DNA of 17,877 nucleotides from Rodentolepis nana (GCA_900617975.1 UZAE01012440.1:8261-26137); one strand, 5' to 3'. Positions 1 through 9,068 are shown, counted from the stretch's first letter. A program made the numbers and translations. The notes: generated by a model not told the origin, from the sequence alone.

Positions 1-201
1 CAAGTGGGATAGGTTTTTTTGGGATTATATTCATTCCTCTGTGTACGGATGTTTTTCTAACGTTTAAACACTCATAAAGACGTTCGCTTTGCCGTAAGCA
101 ATATTAACGAGAGGTATTGTCATGGCTCTAACTGAAAGCAATTAATTCATATCAATTTAGAGAGTTATTTGAAGACTGAACACGAATTTTTATTGCGAAT
201 A
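1..201. other. Unassigned AT-rich sequence before repeat copy 1
   Basis: I see no gene here. The segment starts inside unknown sequence. Positions 4-24 weakly resemble 12622-12643 (19 of 22 aligned bases). The last bases, 191-201 (TATTGCGAATA), are the likely upstream target-site duplication of repeat copy 1. Confidence 0.5.
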
Positions 202-523
202 GGTTGTGTACAATAGACTTATCTCCATGTGGAGCACCTTGAGCAGCGAATACACATACGGCAAAAAGTCTATAAACCGGTAGTTGACCTCTCACTTCAA
301 ACTACTATGACCCTCTGTATGTCATATTCGACCACTTAAACAGTGCTCATCTTACCTTGTCTCTGCCTTCGTGTCGGTCTGTATCTTTTACATTTGTGAA
401 TCGCTCTTCTATTCCCCTCCCCTCGACTTTCTGTTACTTTGATGAACCTTCCCTCTGTGAAGTTCGACGGTAACTAAGGGCTAATGATAACTATCAAAAT
501 GCCTGCCATTGAAAATAAATAAA
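202..523 (+). mobile_element. SINE-like retroposon, copy 1 (sense, diverged)
   Basis: Near full-length copy of the window's 330-bp repeat. It starts at a mutated head (GGTTGTGTACAATAGAC), continues through the shared blocks GGCAAAAAGTCTATAAACCG, a pyrimidine-rich middle and TAACTAAGGGCTAATGATAA, and ends in the tail GAAAATAAATAAA. The flanks TATTGCGAATA (191-201) and TTTTGTGAATA (524-534) match at 9 of 11 bases, a decayed target-site duplication. It shares variants with copy 5 (TGTGAATCGCTC, and TACTTTGATGAACC against TACTTTGATTAACC) that differ from the majority (TTTGAAACACTC, CACTTTGATGTTCC), so it belongs to a probably older subgroup. The CACGTG of the head has become CATGTG. No coding potential is supported. 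Confidence 0.85.
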
Positions 524-1199
524 TTTTGTGAATAATGCAGGAATGCTATTTTTAAGAATATTAATAATCAAAGCGCGTTGAACTCGGAATGGCTAATGTG
601 ATATATTCCAGGCTGCAGAGATCTTTTTGCAAAATCTAAATCAGAATGACAACTGTTCGACACAAATTCGGCCCCGAGTGCTTTTAGGCGAAACACCCCG
701 CCGTCTAGACAGCCTCTCTTCAGCGCACATTTCATCTGTTTGATCAAGACACAAGATCGTATCTATTGAAAAAAATGTTTACAACATCATACCAATGCAA
801 CATTTTACTTTATTCACGAATGCAAATACCAAGTTAGATTATTAATAGTATTAGAATTCACTACGTTGGAATAAGTAAAAAATGTCATGCTTTTAGTTAG
901 CCTCAAATAATTTTAAAATTTATTTATGGCATTCAATCAATTCTTCGCCTATTTAAGGAATTCACTTTCTCTCAATTACTTGTGTCATTATCGTTTCCAA
1001 TCTGTACGACTTTTGGTGCTATGACTATGCCATTGTACTGAATTTGCACTAGTCATTACTTAGTCTCCATGCAAGGTTGTGGTACATTTCGTTTCCCTTT
1101 TCAACTCTTTTTTTTCATCGCAAAAAGAAATTCAATACCTTAATATCGAAGAACTCAGTTTACTCATTTTCTTATACTATTAATACTACCGTACATTTT
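524..1199. other. Unassigned AT-rich sequence between repeat copies 1 and 2
   Basis: I see no gene, RNA or repeat copy. There is a short GC-richer patch around 670-725 (CCCCGCCGTCTAGACAGCC) without a recognisable motif. The rest is AT-rich and broken by stops in all frames. An open frame from 1077 runs mostly into repeat copy 2 and is not taken as a gene. Confidence 0.5.
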
Positions 1200-1520
1200 G
1201 GAGTGTGCGATAGACAAACCTCCACGTGGTGCATCCTGGACAGCGTATGCTCATATGACAAAATTGTATATATAAACTGGCAAGTTAACTTTCAACTACC
1301 ATGACTCCACTGCATGTCAAATTCTACCACTTCACAGCACTCACCTTACCTTTTTCTCTACTTTTGTGTCTGTCTCCCTTACACCTGTAAACCATTCTTC
1401 TATTCCCCACTCTCATCGACATTTTTGACTTTGATATTCCTTGCTTCTGTGAAGCCCGAAGTCAACAAATAGGCTAATGATAGCTATCATAAAGCCTGCC
1501 ATTTGATAAAAATAAAAAAT
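1200..1520 (+). mobile_element. SINE-like retroposon, copy 2 (sense)
   Basis: Near full-length copy with the head GGAGTGTGCGATAGAC, an intact CACGTG at 1223-1228, the pyrimidine-rich middle and the end CCATTTGATAAAAATAAAAAA. Its GAAGCCCGAAGTCAAC and GATAGCTATCATAAAGCCTGCC place it with copies 1 and 5 rather than with the majority (GAAGCCTGAAGTCAAC, GATAACTATCAAAACGCC). No convincing target-site duplication is visible: CTATTAA occurs near both ends but does not abut the head. The open frame at 1077-1304 is this head read through and is not a gene. Confidence 0.85.
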
Positions 1521-3280
1521 CTATTAAGTATTCTATTCAACTGTTTTATTTACTGTTACTAACCGGTTGAGTGAAATGTGATTTATCTGGCCATTGGAAA
1601 TAGACCTTCGAAAAAACAGTTTTAATGAAGTGGGGTTGCAAATGGTTCTCCTGAATTCGTTCTATTCATCCCAATTGACAAGAGAGATCCATTTGTGTCG
1701 AAAGAGATGATATCAAATATGCAGGCGGGTTTCACCGAAATGGAATAGGGGAAATGCTTAGAGCATTTACCATAAAAAGTAGGCTCTAAATATCATGAAA
1801 ATCCCTGATTGAAATGACAAATTTAAGGATCATATTGCGATTATAATGGTATGCAATTTCTCGTTAAATGAATATGGCTGCTTTTGGAGGGAAGACATCT
1901 GTGTTATTTCCAAATTGTTTAAATCATGAGATATCACATCATAAGGGACAAGTATGAGTTTACATTAAAGTCATTTCAAATGCATATTCACTTAAAACAC
2001 CTTCATGGAACTGGTTGGATCCAGTTTGGGATGAAAAAAAACTTCAGGTTAGTGCAAAAAAATTTCTTTATGGACTGTAAATCTTGACAGAGGAACATAT
2101 ATGACAATCAAAGTTACACGCTTAAAATGAAGGCAAAATTGTTAATCTAAAACTGAAAATTATTTATTCTTATTTGTTTTACTAACACCTTATTGAGTGC
2201 TGACACATCGACCACACTGATTCTCACTACTAACCAGATCTATCAGTTTAACAGAGGTATCTTCCTTCCATCTTCAAAATCAAGCATACGTTTAATTTCG
2301 GATTGGAAGAAGTTTAATGAGTTAAGCGTCAGACGCAGACATTTTTCGTTTCGGTCTCATATTTAAACCCTCTATTTCTTGCTCCGCTCTCAATGACAGG
2401 TGCCAGGTGCAAATTTTGAGCTCTGTCTTTCTGAGTGCATTTCAATATTTGGTCTTATTCCCCTTTTTAGAATTAATGGTCTGTTCTCCTGTACAGTCTG
2501 GTCCTATCTCGATCTTTGAGATTGGTGAGCTGATAGTTTGTCTGACCATAGCCGTTAAGAAATTATCAAGGTCATCTCAGCCACACAGAGACAAGCTCAT
2601 ATAATTTTAAGTATTATTTTATAATTTAAAATGATGATTTTTATCAACAAGGCTCGACAAATAAGTCCGTACTTTATCAGCTTAGTGTGTGTTGCGATGC
2701 AGATTAAAGAAGTAACTTGATGAAATTATGATAAATTATATTTCTACAATTTGAGATGAGATTTCTTAAAGTTAGTAAAAGACTCAGCTTAAAAAAATTT
2801 CAAACAAAAAATTTGGATAAATTTTTTTCTTTACCAAAGTGTTACAGCCTGAAAACACAAATAGTATTCGGGGATTTGTTGATTTGTTGAAAAATTATTT
2901 TCATTATTTTAACAGACAAAATTGATTTTACCAATATTTAGAAAAAATTCATCATCTCAGATTTAACAGAAATGTAAACAGTTGACATGATTACAGGGCA
3001 TAAATTTATGTTAGCTTAATTAATGCCTAATTAACGTGACTAAGATAAACTAAATTTGGGAATAAGAGACTGCAAATACTGCGATCAACATTTTAAAATC
3101 ATATAATTTTATAATTATAAGAACAGGAAATATCTACTGCAAAGACTATTGGCAGACGAACAATTATGAAGTCCACATCTGATAGTGGATAAGGTAGAGG
3201 CCTTTAAGCTTAAGAACACATAAATTTGCGTAATTATTTGATCATCGTCGTTAACCTTACCCATCAACGTTTCTAAAGCC

Positions 3281-3305
3281 CACACACACACACACAGATA
3301 TATAT
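3281..3305. repeat. (CA)8 microsatellite followed by short (AT)n
   Basis: CA repeats run uninterrupted from 3281 to 3296, followed by GATATATAT. It is a simple dinucleotide microsatellite and likely length-polymorphic. Confidence 0.9.
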
Positions 3306-3554
3306 GCCTTCACGTCTGTACAGTGGGGAAATATATTTATAACTTTGTAATCGGAGGTTCAAATGGAGGTACTGCACTTTGAAGTTGTACCTACCCTGTC
3401 AATCATTTTCACCTACTCATTGTTCACAGTGCCTAAATACATGAAACATTTGTTTGACCCTTCATTTGACAACCGACCAATCATCAAGGATACCAGTAGA
3501 CGATGATGGCCATGGAAGTACGTTGGAGAGTGAAAATTGAATTATATTAGAGAT

Positions 3555-3582
3555 GGTGGGGAGGGGGTAGAGGAGGAGGGGG
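3555..3582 (+). other. G-rich patch, incomplete quadruplex motif
   Basis: G runs at 3558-3561, 3563-3567 and 3578-3582, with AGGAGGA between the last two, are followed by a C-rich stretch (CCCACCCCC) at 3588-3596. There are only three runs of three or more G, so a three-tetrad quadruplex is not fully specified. A two-tetrad form, or a hairpin with the following C tract, is possible. Confidence 0.4.
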
Positions 3583-4400
3583 CAGATCCCACCCCCATCT
3601 TGCCTCGTTTTATGTTATTTTAAGATTTTAAGAGTTTTTAGATACCGTTGCATAATAAAAATTTGTTAATCAGTGATTAAGCAATCAACTCATTGTAATA
3701 AGAAAATCAATTCATGACACATTCTAGTGCTTGATTTTCAAAGGAAAAATCGTGAAAAATTTATTTTCAAAAGTTGATGATAATGTATATAAGTACCCCT
3801 AAGCTCAAGAGTAAAAATGTATATGAATTATTAGCATAAATGGAAGAAAATATCAACTTTATTTTAATTTTAAATATTTAGCGAATAACACGTCACAGTT
3901 TTTTTTCAAAAATAGATTTTATTTTCCATGACACGCGATCTTCTTTTATTATGGAAGGATTTAATTTTTTCCCTCAAATTGTGAAAGGAAACAAATTCAA
4001 AAAATCGAAATGTGTCATTAAAAATTTTATAATGTTATTTACGAAGTTAAACTCTCTCCACGTTTCATTTGAGTGCTATTGGCTGGAACAGATTATGCTA
4101 CTTATAACTTGTTTAACCGTTTAATGTTTTCCAGTACCTTAAAACATACTTTAATATTTCCCGCGAATAAAGGTGGAAACCAGGTTAGAAACAATCGATT
4201 TGTTGAGAGATCGTCATATTTTCTGGATGCTTTTTCCGTTCAAAAAGGGCAATTTATGACCTTAACACAACCAATTTGATTATTTAAACAAGTTCTACTA
4301 ACTTTTCAATGAGAAGTTCTTGTCCATAATACGAAGTGGCTTAATTGGGCGCCACGAACTTATGTGGCTTTAGCAACAAGATTGGAATATCACAATTCTT

Positions 4401-4416
4401 GGGGGGGGGGGGGGGG
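4401..4416. repeat. G16 homopolymer
   Basis: Sixteen consecutive G residues, followed by TCCC. It lies outside any repeat copy. Such runs are prone to slippage and sequencing length errors. Confidence 0.9.
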
Positions 4417-5188
4417 TCCCATTATCAACCATAACACTTGAATAACAGAATATGGAAATCTAAATATTTTTATAACTGAAATGAATCATGATTGAAAGTA
4501 TTAAAGTACATCACTTCCTTCTTCGTGACTGCCTCCCTTGTTTCCAATCCAATGAAATTTACTATTATTCTGATGTCAACCCATAATAATAGCAAAAAAT
4601 TGGAAAAATATATACATCTATTGTCGTTGGCCAATTAAAACACATTTGATCTGCGGAAAAAGTAACTCGATTTCCAGTCCGGGTGTTTTTTAATAAAAGG
4701 AACTATTTATTGGACAATCGGAATTAAAAGCAGATGTAAGTCCTAAAAGAGCAGATTCTGAGAGATAAAATGTTGATTTTTAATAATTCCATAATTCAAA
4801 ACTAATGCGCAATTTTAAATCTAAGCAAATCATCCGTTTTCAAAGATGTCAAAAAACCTTTTAACTCGAGTGCTACAATTGAGAATGGAAATGAACAATA
4901 AGGTCAGGGTAAAGATTTCTTGAATGTTAACACTTAGCAATATTGTATCCAAAGCTGTTGAAATAGTTGCATAATGCTCGAGTGTGTTCAGCAATTTAGT
5001 TTTCAATGCGTACTTCTGCCAAGTCGGAAATCAAGCAACAACGGTCCAGTTAGAGAAGTTGTAATTTATTATTTATCAGGTTCAGAGTTTTCTCATCCTA
5101 TTTCAACCGTATTTTCCAACAGTGACGAGTAGTTAGAAGAAATTAATGACTACACTTTATTTTAATTGTGATCACTTAAATTGAATTT

Positions 5189-5203
5189 AGTTTGATTTAC
5201 AAG
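5189..5203. repeat. Target-site duplication, upstream half, of repeat copy 3
   Basis: AGTTTGATTTACAAG at 5189-5203 recurs exactly at 5486-5500, directly bordering copy 3 on both sides. A perfect 15-bp direct repeat is a strong sign of a staggered-nick insertion, and it fixes the ends of the element. Confidence 0.92.
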
Positions 5204-5485
5204 AGGTGTGCGGTAGACTTTCCTCCACGTGGTGCACTCTGAACAACGTATATTGATACGGCAAAAGAGTCTAAAAACCGGCAGTTGACTTCTCATTTCA
5301 AACTATCCTCCTCACCTTTTTTACTTCCTTTGTATCCGTCTCTTTTACATCGTTGAAACACTCTTCTATTTCCCCACCCCCTCTCGACTTTTTTTTCACT
5401 TTGATGTTCCTCCACCTCTGTGAAGTCTGGAGTCAACTAAAGAGCTAACGATAACTCTAAAAACGCCTGCCATTTTATATGAATA
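5204..5485 (+). mobile_element. SINE-like retroposon, copy 3 (sense, internal deletion)
   Basis: The copy is bounded by a perfect 15-bp target-site duplication (5189-5203 and 5486-5500). It begins AGGTGTGCGGTAGAC and ends CCATTTTATATGAAT, with a short, decayed tail. CACGTG is intact at 5226-5231. Around 5306-5312 about 40-45 bp found in other copies, the block containing ATGTCATATTCGAC, are missing. The antisense splice-donor block is mutated (ACTTTCCTC). Copy 4 lies 133 bp downstream in the opposite orientation, making an inverted pair. Confidence 0.92.
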
Positions 5486-5603
5486 AGTTTGATTTACAAG
5501 TTATGGGTAATTTTAATTGACATTTCATAGCTTCCTTATTTAATGCCAACCCCATATAGTTCTGTCAAAATAACCTATCAGAATTCGATAGGTTTTATGT
5601 ACT

Positions 5604-5618
5604 TGCTTAAAATATTTA
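5604..5618. repeat. Target-site duplication of repeat copy 4
   Basis: TGCTTAAAATATTTA at 5604-5618 is repeated exactly at 5794-5808 on the other side of copy 4, a perfect 15-bp duplication. It shows that the short copy is bounded by a genuine insertion event. Confidence 0.92.
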
Positions 5619-5793
5619 TTTATTTATTTATATCAAATGGCAAGCGTTTTGATGGTTATCATTCGAATATGGCATACAGTGGGGTGATGGTAATTTGAAG
5701 TCAGAAGTCAACTACCGGTTTATAGACTTTTTTGCCGTATGAGTATACGTTGCTCAGGGTGCAACACGTGGAGGTAAGTCTATCGCGGATCCC
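5619..5793 (-). mobile_element. SINE-like retroposon, copy 4 (antisense, 175-bp short form)
   Basis: Read on +, it starts with the reverse-complement tail (TTTATTTATTTATATCAAATGG). It then jumps from GGTTATCATT directly to CGAATATGGCATACAGTGGG and finishes with ACACGTGGAGGTAAGTCTATCGCGGATCCC. About 150 bp of the middle, including the pyrimidine-rich region, is missing, while both ends and a perfect 15-bp duplication (5604-5618 and 5794-5808) remain. CACGTG is at 5765-5770, and the antisense 5' splice-site consensus GAGGTAAGT is at 5771-5779. The short form either inserted as such or lost its middle after insertion. Confidence 0.92.
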
Positions 5794-5808
5794 TGCTTAA
5801 AATATTTA

Positions 5809-6862
5809 ATTGCTTCTAAAACTGTTATTCACTTAGATTTAACCCTAATTTCCCATGAAGACTTAAATTGTGAAATCGAAAAAATTAGATTCCTTCTATT
5901 TTAAACAAGTTTTTCTATTTTAAAATTTGTTCCTGGTACTTTTTTAGAGAAATCAAATGTAATTGAAGGATTGATGTGGAAAGAAGGCTTTAAAGTCCTA
6001 TAGACAGGTAACCTGTTTGGTCATAGTTCATGGAATCCATTTCCATCTGTTCACACCCATTGATTGGATTATCCGAACGCATGGCCTATTTCAAACCAAT
6101 TAGGAGAATGACAGAATTGGAGATGCTCAGTAGATGACTGCATAATGTTCCCTTTCTTGCTCGGACGAAACACGTTGAGAGTGAAGTGCATTTCGAACAA
6201 TGAGAATAAGCCTTTACTTACTTCTACATTGTTTAAATCGATAAGTTAATAGAGCGAACTTACTTTATTGATTTTATTTAGCCCTTTCGAAAATCTGAAA
6301 TTTTAAAGGGATAAATTCCAATGTATTCACTTTATAACATCTTTAGGAACTGTTTTGATTGAATTACTCAGAGAGGTTAATACAATTTCCCTATCGATTC
6401 ATCTAAACATTCTTTACAAACTGTCGTTTACACTACAAATCAATCTTAATTATAATTATTCTTTGAAATATACACTGATGTAAGGCTCTTTATAACCGTT
6501 AAATATGTTTATTAGTTCCCATCAGACAGGGAGAAATGTCTGTTAAAATTTATTATCAGTTATTTCATATACCAGGTGCAAGCATTCTGCGCTCCACCGT
6601 AATGGGTCTAAATTAATATGACTATATTGGGTAGTCTGATTACTACTTCTGATACGTGTATCGTTATCTGGGAAATTAAAAGTAGTATTCTATGGGATAT
6701 TCCCGAAGTATTAAATGATTATATGAATTAATATTCAAGCAACCCATTATTTTGATGCAATGTATCCGAATTACCGAACACTATAGCAAATACTTTCTTT
6801 ATTTATAAATTGGCACAATAGAAAGACAAAACTTTAAATGAATTTTAAGCTTGCTAACTTTC
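5809..6862. other. Unassigned AT-rich interval between repeat copies 4 and 5
   Basis: I see no gene, RNA, repeat copy or regulatory motif. The sequence is AT-rich with stops in all frames. Confidence 0.5.
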
Positions 6863-6876
6863 ATATTAACAAAATG

Positions 6877-7179
6877 GGGGTGTGCGATAGACTTACCTCC
6901 ACGTGGTGCTCCTTAGGCAAAAAAGTCTATTAACCGGCAGTTGACTTCTCACTTCAAACTACCATGACCCCACTGTATGTCATATTCGACCACTACCACA
7001 GTACTCATCTTACCTTTTTCTCTGCCTTTGTGTCTGTCTGCCTCTTTTACATCTGTGAATCGCTCTTCTGATCCCCCACCCCTCGACTTTCTGCTACTTT
7101 GATTAACCCTCCTTCTGTGAAGCCCGAAGTCAGCTAAATGACCTATGATAGCTGTCATAAGGCCTGCCATTTGAAATAA
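6877..7179 (+). mobile_element. SINE-like retroposon, copy 5 (sense)
   Basis: It starts GGGGTGTGCGATAGAC and ends CCATTTGAAATAA. The flanks ATATTAACAAAATG (6863-6876) and ATATTAGCAAAAAG (7180-7193) agree at 12 of 14 bases, an aged target-site duplication. The head lacks roughly 17-20 bp that normally hold CAACGTATACTCATAC. CACGTG is intact at 6900-6905, and ACTTACCTC (6891-6899) is a 5' splice-site consensus on the - strand. Diagnostic variants TGTGAATCGCTC and GAAGCCCGAAGTCAGC group it with copies 1 and 2. A 73-codon open frame on - (6949-7170) lies wholly inside and is not a gene. Confidence 0.9.
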
Positions 7180-7193
7180 ATATTAGCAAAAAG

Positions 7194-7902
7194 GAACTCG
7201 CTGAATCGAGGCCCTTCAATGCTGATGATGTTCTCTCTCCTTCCTCTCCTCACTAAAAATCGTCAGGCGCAGTAACTCCAAGACGCCATTTAGCAATGCT
7301 CTTCATTGACATCCTGATCCGTTAATGGGAGGGGGTGGAATGGGGGGAGGGGGCTAGCTTATCAGGCATTCCAGCCAGGAAGCAACATTTTTACTAAACT
7401 GGGGTCACATGAGTTGCTCAATATTTACCTTGCAAAAAGTTAAAATTGCGCTTAGTAATTGTTACATGATTGGAGGTGCTTATATTGGAATTTTTAGTAT
7501 AATTTCGGTCACATTTAAAATGATAAAGATTTTCAATTAGAAATGGGATGCCAACTTATTGTACTAGAAAGGAATTTATACAGAGCATTAATAAATACTG
7601 AAGATTAATTGTCTTAGTATTTACAATTTATTTAAAACCATATTAAGATCCATACTTATTTTTCGTGAACAGAAACGCAATTAAAATGGGTGACGAAAGA
7701 ACAATTGTACAATTCATTGAAAATAAATGCAGACTTTTTAGTTCTGTTAACTTAGAATTTGATCCTCTGCAAGTCATGCGCCATCACTCTGCCCACTCAA
7801 CCTTTCAAAGAATAAATTAATTAAAGCTGAAGGATCTACTGACATTATTAAAAACAGGCTTCGTTGGTAAGCATTAATTACAATCCTGAGGGGAGGATGA
7901 AT
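7194..7902. other. Unassigned interval between repeat copies 5 and 6
   Basis: I see no gene. A pyrimidine-rich stretch near 7232-7250 is followed by a moderately GC-rich segment to about 7360, which contains a four-run G-quadruplex motif at 7327-7353. The remainder is AT-rich without recognisable signals. Confidence 0.5.
7327..7353 (+). other. G-quadruplex motif
   Basis: Four G runs (GGG, GGGGG, GGGGGG, GGGGG) are separated by loops A, TGGAAT and A. This satisfies the usual pattern of four runs of three or more G with loops of 1-7 bases, on the + strand. No promoter or gene is evident next to it, so a role is unknown. Confidence 0.7.
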
Positions 7903-7911
7903 ATTGAACTA

Positions 7912-8194
7912 TTTATTCATTTATTGGCATCAAATGGCTGGCGTTTTGATAGTTAACATTAGCCCTTTAATTGACTTCAGGCTTCACAGAGAGGAGGAGG
8001 AACTTCGAAGTGAAAAAAAACGAGACGGGGGGGGGGGCCAGAATCAGAAGAGTGCTTCGAAGATGTAAAAGAGACAGACACAAAGGCAGAGAAAAGGGTA
8101 AGTTGAGTACTGTGGAAGGGGTGGAATATGACATACAGTGGGGTCATGATAGTTTGAAGTCAGAAGTGGAGGTAAGTCTATCGCACACCCTTTC
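7912..8194 (-). mobile_element. SINE-like retroposon, copy 6 (antisense, head deletion)
   Basis: Read on +, it begins with a degenerate tail (ATTTATTCATTTATTGGCATC), passes through TGGCGTTTTGATAGTTAACATTAG and the purine-rich middle, and ends GAGGTAAGTCTATCGCACACCC. ATTGAACTA at 7903-7911 and again at 8195-8203 is a probable 9-bp target-site duplication. About 65-75 bp of the head are deleted between GAAGT and GGAGGTAAGT; the two bases GT could come from either side of the junction. It contains an expanded G11 run (8027-8037). The splice-donor consensus GAGGTAAGT is at 8169-8177. A 77-codon open frame at 7971-8204 is a by-product of the repeat. Confidence 0.9.
8027..8037. repeat. G11 homopolymer inside repeat copy 6
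   Basis: Eleven consecutive G residues lie where other copies carry a short run of G with A interruptions. It is best explained as slippage expansion of the element's own purine-rich segment. Confidence 0.85.
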
Positions 8195-8203
8195 ATTGAA
8201 CTA

Positions 8204-9055
8204 AACGTTTCATGCAATAGTATAGATTGTGCAATTTGAGTTCAAAATCAAATTGAAAATGACAATTTCCTACCTTGACGTTGCTTTTGGGACTTTTGCG
8301 ATTTCCTTAACTGTGTCATTTTCCGGAATTTCTGTCAACCTGTTCACCTACTTCCACACAATTCTAAATTGTACATCATGTTTATTAGCTTAATTACAAA
8401 TAATAAAATGCAATTGAGTGCAGGGTGAGATGATGCTGATTGAATGAACACTTAAAATTCTTCTAATGATCATTTGGTTAACATCAAAAGATCGCTATAA
8501 TAAATTTACAAAACTAGAATTATTTAGACAAAATGTTGAAACGGACATTCAGATTTTCCAACATAATAATAATAATAATAATAAAAGAAAATTCAGTCTC
8601 CCTGACCATTCCCCTCCCTGTTATCTGCCACCTCCCAAGTGTTCACTTAAACGGACTTTCTCATGAAACAAATACTACACAAATTATCCCTGACTAAACT
8701 TCAGCAATCCCTATGGCAAATCCCTCACGTATGAAATTGTGTATATATTCAATACATAGCTTGCCAATTTTTAATTCAATTAAAGGTACGCTAAAAAAAG
8801 ACAGCGACTGAGAGAGGCCTCTGCACTCACCACGCACTGCAGCACGTTTGTATCTTCGAGATTGTTTTTTGAGAGCTTATGTGCTTTATTTATCAATAAC
8901 TCCTCTTGTTTATTGGTTCAAAGTTGGAGAATTTTGATTTTTTTATTTTATCTAAGCCCTTTCAATTTTTTTTAATATTGTAAAGATGAAACAAACAATA
9001 TACGACGTGCCAAAGCATCAGGTCATTGATGAACTGGAGAAATTCAGACTTTATT
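8204..9055. other. Unassigned interval between repeat copies 6 and 7
   Basis: I see no well-supported gene. There is an (ATA)7 tract at 8563-8584. Positions 8986-9060 form a 25-codon open stretch preceded by a T-rich tract ending TTGTAAAG and followed by GTAAAG. This could be a small exon but is unproven, and it is described under findings. A short GC-richer patch lies at 8810-8850. Confidence 0.45.
8563..8584. repeat. (ATA)7 microsatellite
   Basis: Seven uninterrupted ATA units at 8563-8583, followed by AAAAG. It is a simple trinucleotide repeat. Confidence 0.9.
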
Positions 9056-9068
9056 TTCATGTAAAGTA
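9056..9068. repeat. Target-site duplication of repeat copy 7
   Basis: TTCATGTAAAGTA at 9056-9068 is repeated exactly at 9395-9407, bordering copy 7 on both sides. The perfect 13-bp duplication indicates a fairly recent insertion. Confidence 0.92.

Larger units (their letters stand above)
1521..5188. other. Long repeat-copy-free AT-rich interval, no gene seen
   Basis: This is the longest stretch lacking the 330-bp repeat, 3.7 kb. I find no supportable gene. A frame of about 93 codons without an ATG start runs from 2326 to 2604. It has no family signature I recognise and no convincing splice context, so I do not call it. Another open frame at 4073-4279 is equally unremarkable. The interval contains a (CA)8 tract at 3281-3296, a G-rich patch at 3555-3582 and a G16 run at 4401-4416. 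Otherwise I see only AT-rich sequence with A and T homopolymers. Confidence 0.5.

Noticed and set aside
1181..1527. Target-site duplication CTATTAA around copy 2
   Set aside because: The upstream occurrence is about 12 bp away from the element head, and the match does not extend beyond seven AT-rich bases.
2326..2604. About 93-codon open stretch as an exon
   Set aside because: It has no ATG start at the reported frame beginning, no convincing acceptor or donor at its ends, and no recognised similarity. It is plausible only as chance.
7971..8204. Antisense frames in repeat copies (7971-8204, 6949-7170, 9891-10094, 8986-9225) as genes
   Set aside because: Lys/Arg/Glu-rich translations come from the purine-rich strand of the element. 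Frames differ or are broken between copies, and the starts are not conserved.
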